Positions 28,943 to 36,383 of a DNA stretch of 64,000 nucleotides are shown here, in pieces. The notes beneath the pieces are model-generated. The model was not told where the DNA came from. It searched no databases and worked only from the letters and a program-made list of their open reading frames with translations. How positions within the stretch are numbered: position 1 is the first letter of the stretch; each line of letters opens with the position of its first letter. This stretch comes from Ruegeria sp. AD91A (lineage in GTDB: Bacteria; Pseudomonadota; Alphaproteobacteria; Rhodobacterales; Rhodobacteraceae): contig NZ_CP031946.1 in the NCBI RefSeq assembly GCF_003443535.1, positions 2,855,001-2,919,000 of the forward strand, read 5' to 3'. The position numbers were made by a program, and so were the translations under genes.

Positions 28943-29554
28943 TTAGCATTGGGCCACTTTTCCCAAGAAATAGCTGGTGAAGCCCAAATCCGCTTCCGCT
29001 TCCCAATAATTAAGCTCGTTCACAAGGCGATAATGGGTGCGCCAGTGCATTCCCTTCGGTTTCAAGCCCTCCATCAGATCTGGGTCGCCTGCCCATCCGA
29101 GACGCTCCCGTATTTTGTCTGCACGCCTTTGGCTACGTTGAAACGCTGCTTCTCGCTGGGACGGATAGGCAAGTTGGTGGCAATCACGACACGCAAAAAT
29201 ACGCCCGCCATAGAGTTTGGCGACGCGCCGACCACACCCGCGCGCTGGACACGCGAACCACTGGCGATTTCCGCCGAAGTGAAATGACTGCGAAAGAAGG
29301 CGTACTTGATATTCGTGGCTTTCCCATTCGTCGCCGTATTCCCGGCTGCGATAAGACAGTTTCACAAATCCACAATCGGCCAGCACGTTTATGCGTCCTA
29401 CGACCTCCCCTTCCTGCGACCATAGCCAAGAAAAACTATGCCCAGGCTTCAACAGCCCTTCGCGCGCCCAGCGACGCACATCGATGCTGCGATAATCGGA
29501 AGTCACGCTCTTTGCTCCCCAATGCCAGTGCCTACCACTTCCAATACCGCCCAT
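28943..29554 (-). CDS. Zinc-ribbon protein of unknown function (GSGR-start family)
   Basis: The 203-residue product begins MGGIGSGRHWHWG, a start typical of uncharacterised proteins often found in mobile DNA. The middle has a clear zinc ribbon: CPARGCGRRVAKLYGGRIFACRDCHQ with two Cys pairs, near residues 99-122. The rest shows no known enzyme. A GGAG Shine-Dalgarno precedes the start. A LexA-like box lies 58-72 bases upstream, so damage induction is possible. Its position beside tRNA-Leu points to an island gene. I do not assign a function. Confidence 0.72.
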   Translation of the reverse strand: MGGIGSGRHWHWGAKSVTSDYRSIDVRRWAREGLLKPGHSFSWLWSQEGEVVGRINVLADCGFVKLSYRSREYGDEWESHEYQVRLLSQSFHFGGNRQWFACPARGCGRRVAKLYGGRIFACRDCHQLAYPSQREAAFQRSQRRADKIRERLGWAGDPDLMEGLKPKGMHWRTHYRLVNELNYWEAEADLGFTSYFLGKVAQC

Positions 29555-29862
29555 TTACTTCTCCAGATTTTTTCGAAATCATAAGGGAGAAACTTCCGCT
29601 AAGAAAGAAATGTTCTTACTATGTTCTGGCGTCGGGATATATATTTGTATAACGCAGCGCGGCGGCGATTTCGGCCATTCGTGAATCACGCAGCATTCTT
29701 ATCGGGATAAATTTACAGGGTAGCGACGTTGCTGTCGTTTGCCGCAACTGCATCAATGGCAGCTTTCATACTTCAATGTCGGATACTGTTCTCTGATTTC
29801 GAGGTGTCAACACTTAGCTCCATTGCATAGGAATCTGGAAGCACTCAAACGCTGCCAAACAC
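29555..29862. other. AT-rich gap without a gene
   Basis: The gap holds the upstream region of the zinc-ribbon gene (LexA-like box) and the 3' side of the first array gene. I see no coding frame or clear terminator here. Confidence 0.5.
29612..29626 (-). promoter_or_regulatory. Candidate LexA (SOS) box
   Basis: GTTC-TTACTAT-GTTC fits the alphaproteobacterial LexA consensus GTTC-N7-GTTC exactly. It sits 58-72 bases upstream of the minus-strand zinc-ribbon gene. A chance match is expected about once per window of this size, so the position, not the match, is the argument. Confidence 0.45.
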
Positions 29863-30465
29863 TTAGTCGTGCTGACTTGCGCTAATTCCGGCAGCGACGG
29901 CTGCTCTTTTAATTCCAATTTGAGTCCCAATTGGCATTTTGGTGGGGTTGTCTTGCCATTGCTTGAATTGCAGAACTATGCCTGAGTAGAAAGCAAGCGC
30001 GTCTATGTAGTCAATTGCGGGCATGTCTTGAATTTTCTGCTCTGCGTCCTGCTTGATCGTTCCATCGGTATCGCCAACACGTGTGTTGGTTTGGGCTAAC
30101 CCGCTGGCATAACCCGTGCCAACAGACAGGATATGTGCCTCGCCATCAAGATAGACATCATCGCCAAAATTCAGCGATCCGAGCGATTTCGGACTCGTGT
30201 CGACTGCTTTGTTGCCCACGTTCTGCGTGGCCTCAAGCGAAGAACGGTTGGCAATTCGACTGACGGTTTCCCCGGTGACGGTTGTTGAAACATCCGCTAC
30301 TTGGTGTGCCGTGTTCTGCGACATCTCAGACTGGCCGACTTGGGCCCTGTGATGATCAGCGCCGCCAAAGTGCTGACGTGGTCTTGCCATAGCCGATCCT
30401 GCGGCCAGTGCGATCACCAGTGCTGGTGCGACAATGAGTTTTTGGACTGTGTTGAAGCGTTGCAT
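29863..30465 (-). CDS. Exported protein of unknown function, array member A
   Basis: The 200-residue protein begins MQRFNTVQKLIVAPALVIAL and has a signal peptide ending at about residue 27 (GSAMA). The mature part is not recognised. It shares its leader with the next array gene at 31056 (MQRFNTITKLIATPALVIAL), and the about 130 bases upstream of the two genes are alike, while the mature parts differ completely. Residues 95-140 contain a Gly-rich stretch. Probable periplasmic or secreted location. Expression may depend on the AraC-type gene at 31611, which is an inference from position. Confidence 0.72.
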   Translation of the reverse strand: MQRFNTVQKLIVAPALVIALAAGSAMARPRQHFGGADHHRAQVGQSEMSQNTAHQVADVSTTVTGETVSRIANRSSLEATQNVGNKAVDTSPKSLGSLNFGDDVYLDGEAHILSVGTGYASGLAQTNTRVGDTDGTIKQDAEQKIQDMPAIDYIDALAFYSGIVLQFKQWQDNPTKMPIGTQIGIKRAAVAAGISASQHD

Positions 30466-31055
30466 TTTTGGTCTCCAAATCTTGCATTTACAACTCCAAC
30501 CTAGGGGCGTGATAGCTTTGGGTATTGTGAGACAAACTCAGGTTATTGATATTTCCCATCAAGCCGCCCTGATGCTACTTGGCTGCCTTTGTTTCATGCC
30601 AGTTATCAGAACCAATCGGTCGGACCGAGCTACAGCGTCCGCTTCCAACGATGGGTCATGGGGGAATGGACACCAGATTGGCTCGAAGGCTCCGCGACCA
30701 TGCGTTCACAGTTCAAAGCTTCGAGCACGATTTTGGTCCTGAGCTAAGGGTTGTGGGTCTTCCGTTTCGACATAGGCGGATCTCCAATTCGTCGAAGATC
30801 AGCAGATCGGAGCTTTCACCAGTGTCTGTATTTCGAAAGATAGTTCCGTGACCGGCAACCGAAACCACCATCTCGATGGTTCAACGCCAAAGATGCACCA
30901 ACACTCACCGTCGATCGGTCAAATCGGGCTGCTCACCGTGATGAGCCTCTGTTGGTATATGCTCGATCAAATGCGCGCCCGAGCCGATTTGTCGGTGTCG
31001 GCTCGGGCGCAAATGCAGGACCTGGTTGCGTTAGGTTGATGCAAAGACATCATTT
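30466..31055. other. Gap: upstream region of member A and 3' end of member B
   Basis: The first 130 bases belong to the upstream region of member A, alike to that of member B. Beyond it I see no supported gene. The right end holds the terminator of member B at 30975-31010. Confidence 0.5.
30975..31010 (-). terminator. GC-rich hairpin after array member B
   Basis: GCGCCCGAGCCG and CGGCTCGGGCGC form a perfect 12-bp stem around a 12-base loop, 45 bases after the stop of member B. On the minus strand it is followed by a short T-containing stretch. Confidence 0.7.
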
Positions 31056-31406
31056 TTAATATTTGTGTCCCCCGACAATGATACGTGAGTAGGCTTCGAG
31101 GATTTTTTCGTTCTTTTGCTTGCAATCGTGCCCACACCTATCTGGGTATAGAAATTGCCATTCAGTGTGTATGCTGCCGCCCCCTCCGGCCGGTTTTTTC
31201 ATTTTGTAGGCTGGCGATTGTGATGCCGCGTTGGACGTTGCTTTTGCATGATCGGTCGTATACGTGCTGTGAGACGGCGCGACGCGTTCATGTTGGGCTG
31301 CGGCTCCGGAATGATGACCCGGTCCAGCCATGACCGATCCTGCGGTTAGTGCGATGACCAGTGCGGGTGTGGCGATCAGTTTTGTGATGGTGTTGAAGCG
31401 TTGCAT
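31056..31406 (-). CDS. Exported protein of unknown function, array member B
   Basis: The 116-residue product has a signal peptide ending at GSVMA near residue 27. The mature part contains an AKKPAGGGG-like run (KMKKPAGGGGSIH) and a CGHDC pair near residue 92 which could form a disulfide or bind metal. It ends GGHKY. The leader is homologous to that of member A; the remainder is not. It is divergent from the AraC-type regulator, with a 204-base shared upstream region, the usual place for its own regulation. Function unknown. Confidence 0.68.
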   Translation of the reverse strand: MQRFNTITKLIATPALVIALTAGSVMAGPGHHSGAAAQHERVAPSHSTYTTDHAKATSNAASQSPAYKMKKPAGGGGSIHTEWQFLYPDRCGHDCKQKNEKILEAYSRIIVGGHKY

Positions 31407-31540
31407 TTTTGATTTCCTTGTCTTGCTGTTATATCTCCAACCTAGGACCGCGATCGCTTTGGGTATTGTGAGAAGAGTTCAGGTTTTTGATATATCTCGT
31501 CAAGTCGCCCTGATCCCGCTTGGCATGGCATTTGCGCCCC
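31407..31540 (-). promoter_or_regulatory. Upstream region shared by members A and B
   Basis: The 130 bases before member B resemble those before member A (30466-30600), including CTCCAACCTAGG and GCTTTGGGTATTGTGAGA on the plus strand. The same region lies in front of the divergent AraC-type gene. A weak CAAAAACC / CACAATACC pair with about 20-bp spacing is visible. Confidence 0.55.
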
Positions 31541-31610
31541 GCTTATTGTTGCCCACAGCAGTAAACGTCCCTATTAAGTAAAGCTCTTCAGCGTCAGGCA
31601 GCAGATCAGC

Positions 31611-32644
31611 ATGAAAACGAACGAAGTGAATCCTGATGGCCATGTTTGGTATGTTCCGGGTTTTGGAGTCCACCACATAGCCAAGCTTCTGAAAAACCGG
31701 TTTCAGACACTGCTGCGCTATTAAGATCTGCACATCTACCGGAAGACAGTTTTGAGACCCCTCCGAACCAGGTTGATGTTCGGAACGAACTCCGGCTTTT
31801 GGAACTCGCCACCCAAGAAACCAAAGATCCCTTTTTTGCCATCTCAGCAGGACAAACATTCAATCCCAGAGGGACAACACTTCTCAGCTATGTCGTGTTG
31901 AACTCTCCGACTGTAGGAGACGCAATCGAGAAGGCAGTGACCTACGCTCGCCTGGCTCGGGGTTTTGCCAAACTGTCATTCTATGAAACAGAACATGGCA
32001 TGTTTTTGGAGATAGATTCCATCTCCAAGTTGATGCGTGCTGATGGGGCGCATAACGAATTTCGGATTACCGCCTTTTTGACCAGTCTTCAAATTGCGGC
32101 TGAGACGCCGCTGCCTGTCGTCGAGATGCGGTTTCCGCACGAATTGACCGAAGAAAAGCAAATACAAATCTCCGATGCTTTGTCGATCAACGTCAAACAG
32201 AGCCAACGCGTTCCAGGCATCCTGTTCGACAAGGCCGTTGTGGATATCCCGATCAGGAACACAGATTCTGCGTTGCTTTTGCACCTTGAAACACATGTGC
32301 AAAATCTGATGAAGGAACTCACGCCAGTCATAGGTGAGACAAGCTCTTTGGTACAAAGCGAAATAACATCGCGATTGTCTTTCAATGCACCAACACAAGA
32401 TGAAATCGCGAAGATACTTGGGATGAGTATCAGCACACTTGGACGTAAACTTGCCAAAGAAGGCACAACCTACAAACAACTACTACAGGACACGCGAAAA
32501 AGGCTGGCAGAACAATACCTTGACGATCCCAAACTCAGTCTTTCCGAGATTGCTTTTGCACTCGGGTACTCTGACCAGGCTGCGTTTACCAATGCTTACA
32601 AGACCTGGACGGGCCAATCTCCGGGGAGTGTTCGAACCGGGTAG
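31611..32644 (+). pseudogene. AraC family transcriptional regulator, one-base frameshift
   Basis: The gene reads MKTNEVNPDGHVWYVPGFGVHHIAKLLK in one frame up to about 31696 and continues from KPVSDTAALLRSAHLPEDSF in the next frame to the stop at 32644. Restoring one A in the AAAAA run at 31692-31696 would make a continuous protein of about 344 residues with an N-terminal arabinose-binding-like OruR-type domain and a C-terminal double AraC helix-turn-helix (DEIAKILGMSISTLGRKL near 265, LSLSEIAFALGYSDQAAFTNAYKTW near 305). The shorter downstream frame from 31646 could still be translated. It may be a pseudogene, an assembly error in a homopolymer, or phase-variable. It sits between the array genes, which it probably regulates. 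Confidence 0.8.
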
Positions 32645-32790
32645 GTTCGCCTAGGGACGCCAATGCTGACTAAAGCTATGAGCTGGGGTAAGCAGGTTGA
32701 ACACAAGTGTGGCCTTCCATCTGAGCCGACTTATGAACAAATTTCCAGTTCCTGCGCCCCAGCCCACATACTCGTTAACCAAAGCACTTG

Positions 32791-33054
32791 TTAATAATTA
32801 CTGTAATCTCTGTTCCACTGATAACTGCCGCTGGGTGGCGCTGACGAAAGCGTAGCTGGCCCTTGCCTGGTCTCTACATTAGCAGGCGTTTTTGCGGTTT
32901 TAAGGGTATTGGCACTCGCATGGCTATGTGCCTGAGGAACCCTTGAACCAACATCGTGTGCACGCCCGTGACTGCCTGACGGATGCGCCATGGCCGTTCC
33001 GGCACCTACAACAAGTGCGAACATCGTGGCGGCTGTAATCGCGACCTGTTTCAT
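32791..33054 (-). CDS. Small exported protein, array member C
   Basis: The 87-residue product has an AITAATMFALVVGAGTAMA signal peptide (cleavage about residue 23), then a His/Ser-rich start (HPSGSHGRAHDVGSRVPQAH) and a tail rich in Thr, Pro and Ser ending RDYSNY. The leader is homologous to members D-G; the HGRAHDVGSRV region corresponds loosely to their HDARSxVSQAL. The upstream region carries the 21-bp spaced repeat. Convergent with the AraC-type gene. Function unknown. Confidence 0.68.
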   Translation of the reverse strand: MKQVAITAATMFALVVGAGTAMAHPSGSHGRAHDVGSRVPQAHSHASANTLKTAKTPANVETRQGPATLSSAPPSGSYQWNRDYSNY

Positions 33055-33131
33055 CTCTTGGCTCCATTTCAGCTAATCGTGTTTGAAACGCTGTGTGTAA
33101 ATTCAATTTGGCAATCGGCGGCCCGGATTTA

Positions 33132-33158
33132 TTGCGATGGCATGCCAAGGTTTTGCGA
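33132..33158 (-). promoter_or_regulatory. Direct-repeat operator candidate upstream of C
   Basis: TTGCGA repeats at 33132 and 33153, 21 bases apart, on the plus strand, about 80-105 bases upstream of the start of member C. The spacing equals two helical turns, as in AraC-type operators. Confidence 0.5.
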
Positions 33159-33563
33159 AAAGTCATCAAGCTTACATCGGTTTGCGACGTCTTCTGAAAT
33201 GAGGAAACCTCTGTCAGGGGAACATTTACTTTGCGACGGCTGTCCACCGAGTAAAATTGGTGGGTTTTGGCCGAAGCACCCACTCAGCCGTTGACCCACT
33301 ATGAACCAAAAGTCACTCGATGTGCGTGATCGAAAACGAGTTTTCGGCACGGGCGGCAATAGTATAACAGGACATGAAAGCGCCCTTGCCCGACAGCCTT
33401 TGGCAGTCAGTGCAAAGGCTTTCTCAATATCTCAGAGGCGCAGGGCTTTGGCTCGGAGAACTACGCAACAGCGCGGATAATCTGGCTCACACCAAGATCG
33501 ATTTCAGCGCATTCTGGCCGCCGGGAGACTGCACAGAGCTGTGTCTGCCCAAAAGACAGTGCA

Positions 33564-33596
33564 GCCGGGCCCCAGCGTCAGCAATCGGGGTCCGGC
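33564..33596 (-). terminator. Hairpin after array member D
   Basis: GCCGGGCCCC and GGGGTCCGGC form a stem with one G-U pair around a 13-base loop, about 40 bases beyond the stop of D. Matches the hairpins after F and G. Confidence 0.55.
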
Positions 33597-33633
33597 ATTT
33601 AACGGTGGCGCACCGTGTTTACACCTGCTTAGG

Positions 33634-34002
33634 TTAATATTGGTGCTTGATCACCCAGAGACCCAAATCAGTATGTTCCAATGCGTTCTTTGCTTCCGGA
33701 CTGACTTCAATTTCCAACGAGTATTGAGGGGTCGAGCCGTATAGGCTGGTTTCCTGGGCCGAGATTAAGTTCTCTTCGCCCACATCTTGCTCTGCCAACA
33801 AATCCACGCCACGGTCGGTCATTTTAGTGGTTTGATGGGTATTAGCCATCCGGTCCGCGTTGTTGAGTGCTTGCGATACGGCTGAGCGAGCATCATGAGC
33901 TTGCCCGCGAAGGCCATGGTCACCCAGCGGGCCGGCCATGGACATCCCAGCACTCAGAACAACGGCGAAGGCGGTGACGGATGTAATCAGTGTCTTTTTC
34001 AT
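33634..34002 (-). CDS. Exported protein, array member D
   Basis: The 122-residue product has a signal peptide (LITSVTAFAVVLSAGMSMA, cleavage near 23) and the common segment HDARSAVSQALNNADR near 36-51 followed by NTHQT. The distal half (EENLISAQETSLYGSTPQYSLEIEV, then PEAKNALEHTDLGL) is specific to this copy. Exported, function unknown. A 21-bp spaced repeat with TTGAGA in place of the second TTGCGA occurs upstream, as in the other copies. Its upstream region runs directly into the 3' end of member E. Confidence 0.7.
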   Translation of the reverse strand: MKKTLITSVTAFAVVLSAGMSMAGPLGDHGLRGQAHDARSAVSQALNNADRMANTHQTTKMTDRGVDLLAEQDVGEENLISAQETSLYGSTPQYSLEIEVSPEAKNALEHTDLGLWVIKHQY

Positions 34003-34078
34003 TTCATAGTTCCTTTCAGTTCAGCGTGTTTGTTACGCTGTGTGTGCACTCAATTTGGCATTCTGCGGCTTAGATTGA

Positions 34079-34105
34079 TTGCGATGGCACGTCGGGGTTT
34101 TGAGA
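34079..34105 (-). promoter_or_regulatory. Direct-repeat operator candidate upstream of D
   Basis: TTGCGA at 34079-34084 and TTGAGA at 34100-34105, 21 bases apart, about 77-103 bases upstream of the start of D. Confidence 0.45.
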
Positions 34106-34117
34106 AAAGACATCAAA

Positions 34118-34984
34118 TTAACGCCTGATCCCCATTTCAATTCGGATCAAAGGCAAAACGGCATAAAACCGGACTTCGAAGCCGATGTCCCAGCTGAGGT
34201 CGTAGTCACCCGAGCTGCTACCCAAAGCGGTTTCTGTGGTGACCTCAGCATAGAACTGCGCGCGATCTGACAGGGCGGCAATGCCACCTATGCTCATTGC
34301 CGCAGTATCCTGACCAGACACCACCGAGGTTCCCCCATCGAACGCATGGTAGACGTCGATTTGACTGTAGAGCATCGAAGTGGTTGCAAAGACACGTTCA
34401 GCACGCAGTCCGACTCGGGCCATCAATGTATCACCGTCTACCAAGGATCCGACCAGGTCGCCCGAAACCCGATCTGGGACATCGCCCATGTTGATGTCGC
34501 TGTACATGACCTGCACTTGCGGTGTGAGCGTCAAATCGTTCAGAAGCGTGAACGGCTTACCAACTTCGACAGAAATCTCATACCCGCTGCCGCTGAAATC
34601 CACCGCCTCCCGGCCATTCAGACCTGCATCGCCGTCGAAGTACCCATAGCGAAGCTGCCCGTCGACATAGAATTGACTGTCCGCATTCCAAAGCGCGCTA
34701 AGGGTTGCATCGTAGCCGTTGGCCGACGCATTGGCGCTGGCCAAGCGGGTGTTGGCGCTGGATGACAGGTTGCTGATGCCAAATTCCAGCCTGGCAAACA
34801 TCTGTCCGCCCGCGACCTCAGCCAAAGGAAAATCTGTGTCAAATCGCTGTTTGTCGCTGTTAGTTGTCAAACTACGATCACCGGCACAATGGCTGCCGCG
34901 TTCACTCCAAGGACCGGCCATGGACATTCCGGCACTTACGACAAGAGCGAACACTGTAGTGAATGTAATGTGTGCCTTTTTCAT
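34118..34984 (-). CDS. Array member E: shared leader fused to a shortened autotransporter-type beta-barrel
   Basis: The 288-residue protein starts MKKAHITFTTVFALVVSAGMSMAGP, the array leader, followed by about 40 unfamiliar residues and then a region that matches the later strands of an autotransporter beta-domain: FYVDGQLRYGYFDGD near 108, GSGYEISVEVGKPFTLLND near 135, LTLTPQVQVMYSDINM near 155, and the ending DIGFEVRF near 270. The first strands of a normal barrel seem missing, so the barrel would be incomplete. Barrels end in an aromatic residue; here 15 residues (YAVLPLIRIEMGIRR) follow, and these fall in what is the upstream region of D in the other copies. The native stop may have been lost by recombination. 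Outer-membrane location is inferred. Confidence 0.68.
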   Translation of the reverse strand: MKKAHITFTTVFALVVSAGMSMAGPWSERGSHCAGDRSLTTNSDKQRFDTDFPLAEVAGGQMFARLEFGISNLSSSANTRLASANASANGYDATLSALWNADSQFYVDGQLRYGYFDGDAGLNGREAVDFSGSGYEISVEVGKPFTLLNDLTLTPQVQVMYSDINMGDVPDRVSGDLVGSLVDGDTLMARVGLRAERVFATTSMLYSQIDVYHAFDGGTSVVSGQDTAAMSIGGIAALSDRAQFYAEVTTETALGSSSGDYDLSWDIGFEVRFYAVLPLIRIEMGIRR

Positions 34985-35060
34985 CTTTGAGCGCCTTTCG
35001 GCTAAACGTGTTTGTTACGCTGTGTGTGCAACAAACATGGCAAACTGCCGCTCTATATGA

Positions 35061-35087
35061 TTGCGATGGCACATCATGGTTTTGCGA
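35061..35087 (-). promoter_or_regulatory. Direct-repeat operator candidate upstream of E
   Basis: TTGCGA at 35061-35066 and 35082-35087, 21 bases apart, about 77-103 bases upstream of the start of E. Confidence 0.48.
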
Positions 35088-35138
35088 AAAGACATCAATT
35101 GAACATTCGCCGCCCCGCGCATTTGCAGCGAGGCGGTT

Positions 35139-35219
35139 GGCTATTCTGCCCAAGCTGCGTTTACCAATGCCTACAAGACCTGGACCGGAAAATTTCCGGG
35201 AAGTGTTCGACCTGCGTAG
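35139..35219 (+). pseudogene. 3' fragment of a second AraC-type regulator
   Basis: The 81 bases encode GYSAQAAFTNAYKTWTGKFP plus a few residues and a stop. They match the end of the AraC-type gene at 32644 nearly throughout. No upstream part of this copy is present. It shows that a duplication here once carried the regulator's end together with a neighbouring exported-protein gene. Confidence 0.8.
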
Positions 35220-35255
35220 GTCGTCTCAGAATTTATAAATCGTCGAACACTATGT

Positions 35256-35288
35256 GCCGGACCTCGGAGTTAGTATCTGGGGCCCGGC
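35256..35288 (-). terminator. Hairpin after array member F
   Basis: GCCGGACCTCGGA and TCTGGGGCCCGGC can pair with G-U pairs, 101 bases downstream of the stop of F. It is the counterpart of the perfect stem after G at 35911. Confidence 0.5.
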
Positions 35289-35388
35289 ATTAGGTAGTGG
35301 CACGTCGCGATTTCTCTGCACCGTCCTGTCTGGATCAACACACTGCTAGTAGCGGGATAACCAAGTGTCACGAAATATCACAGGATGA

Positions 35389-35697
35389 TCATTTTGGTGA
35401 CCAGAGTATCACGTGAGCACCACCACCGCCGCCAGATTTATTGATGACATCAAAGGTATAGACGTCGGTGCCCAGGGGCTCGGTCGAGGACGAGTTTTCT
35501 TGATCCGGATCGAAGCCAGGGTCGGTTTGGTGGGTATGGGCCCCATGGTCCGCGTTGTCGAGCGCCTGGGATACGGTTGAGCGAGCATCATGGGCTTTCC
35601 CACCGAAGCTGTGGCCATTCAAAGGTCCGGCCATGGACGCTCCGGCGCTCATGACCAGTGCGAATACTGTGGCGGTTGTGATCATTGTCTTTTGCAT
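35389..35697 (-). CDS. Exported protein, array member F
   Basis: The 102-residue product has a signal peptide (ITTATVFALVMSAGASMA) and the common HDARSTVSQALDNAD segment, then THQTDPGFDPDQENSSSTEPLG and a Gly-rich tail (NKSGGGGGAHVILWSPK). The upstream region, leader and first 50 or so codons are nearly identical to those of member G, but the remaining residues are unrelated. Probably secreted or periplasmic. I cannot name a function. The Gly5 stretch resembles that of member B. Confidence 0.7.
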   Translation of the reverse strand: MQKTMITTATVFALVMSAGASMAGPLNGHSFGGKAHDARSTVSQALDNADHGAHTHQTDPGFDPDQENSSSTEPLGTDVYTFDVINKSGGGGGAHVILWSPK

Positions 35698-35775
35698 TTG
35701 TCTTCTCCTTTTGGGGTTGAGCGTGTGCGTTACGCTGTCTGTGCACTCAATTTGGCAGTTTACGGCCCGGATTTA

Positions 35776-35802
35776 TTGCGATGGCTGCGCAAGGTTTTGC
35801 GA
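35776..35802 (-). promoter_or_regulatory. Direct-repeat operator candidate upstream of F
   Basis: TTGCGA at 35776-35781 and 35797-35802, 21 bases apart, about 80-105 bases upstream of the start of F. Confidence 0.5.
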
Positions 35803-35910
35803 AAAGCCATCAAGGTGGTGTCCGTTCGCCGCGCAGTTTGCAAATTGGCGGGCTGTCAGGTCGGAACTGGCTTCTCCTACGAACCTGAAAGGGGTAGTCG
35901 ACACACGAAA

Positions 35911-35941
35911 CCGGGCCCCGGAGTTGAGATCCGGGGCCCGG
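35911..35941 (-). terminator. Perfect 12-bp hairpin after array member G
   Basis: CCGGGCCCCGGA and TCCGGGGCCCGG flank the 7-base loop GTTGAGA. It is 110 bases after the stop of G. On the minus strand it is followed by TTTCGTGT, a weak U-run. Confidence 0.65.
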
Positions 35942-36050
35942 CAGTGGGTAGTGGCACGTCGCGATTTCTCAGCGTTGTTCTGTCTGGATCAACACAAGGC
36001 GAATGGCGGGATTACCAAGTGTCGCGAAACCCACAGTATGATCATTTTGA

Positions 36051-36383
36051 TTACTCGTATGCCACAGGAACATGTTTGTTTTCTTCAGCACCTAGCAGGT
36101 CGGGGCTCGACGACTTGCCAATAATCAAAGTGTAGCTGCCATCACCCTGAACCGGGACAACAACAACATTTGGCAACTCCGAGATCGGATTCGAACCAGT
36201 AACTGTAGTGGTTTGGTACGTGTTGACCCCACGGTCCGCGTTGTCGAGCGCCTGGGATACGGTTGAGCGAGCATTATGTGCTTTCCCACCGAAGCTGTGG
36301 CCATTCAAAGGTCCGGCCATGGACGCTCCGGCGCTCATGACCAGTGCGAATACTGTGGCGGTTGTGATCATTGTCTTTTGCAT
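36051..36383 (-). CDS. Exported protein, array member G
   Basis: The 110-residue product shares its first 50 or so residues with member F (one difference, D to N, in KAHNARSTVSQAL). From TYQTTTVTG onward it is unrelated: PNVVVVPVQGDGSYTLIIG and a tail LLGAEENKHVPVAYE. It has the same signal peptide and the same upstream sequence as F. Function unknown, location exported. It is the first array gene in transcription order, the one nearest the recombinase. Confidence 0.7.
   Translation of the reverse strand: MQKTMITTATVFALVMSAGASMAGPLNGHSFGGKAHNARSTVSQALDNADRGVNTYQTTTVTGSNPISELPNVVVVPVQGDGSYTLIIGKSSSPDLLGAEENKHVPVAYE

Larger units (their letters stand above)
33055..33633. other. Gap: upstream region of C, decayed spacer, terminator of D
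   Basis: Bases 33055-33175 are the upstream region of member C, with TTGCGA at 33132-33137 and again at 33153-33158. Around 33300-33480 a short plus-strand frame of 59 codons exists but matches nothing I know. The right end has the D terminator at 33564-33596. Confidence 0.45.
35698..36050. other. Gap: F upstream region and G 3' flank
   Basis: The left part is the upstream region of F with its repeat pair. The part from 35896 is the 3' flank of G, about three quarters similar to the 3' flank of F. No supported gene. Confidence 0.55.

Noticed and set aside
33301-33480. Short plus-strand frame of 59 codons between members C and D
   Set aside because: No ribosome-binding site, no family resemblance, and it lies in DNA that looks like a scar.
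29863-36383. Diversity-generating retroelement behind the variable exported proteins
   Set aside because: There is no reverse transcriptase, no template repeat and the variation is whole-segment replacement rather than scattered A-directed changes.
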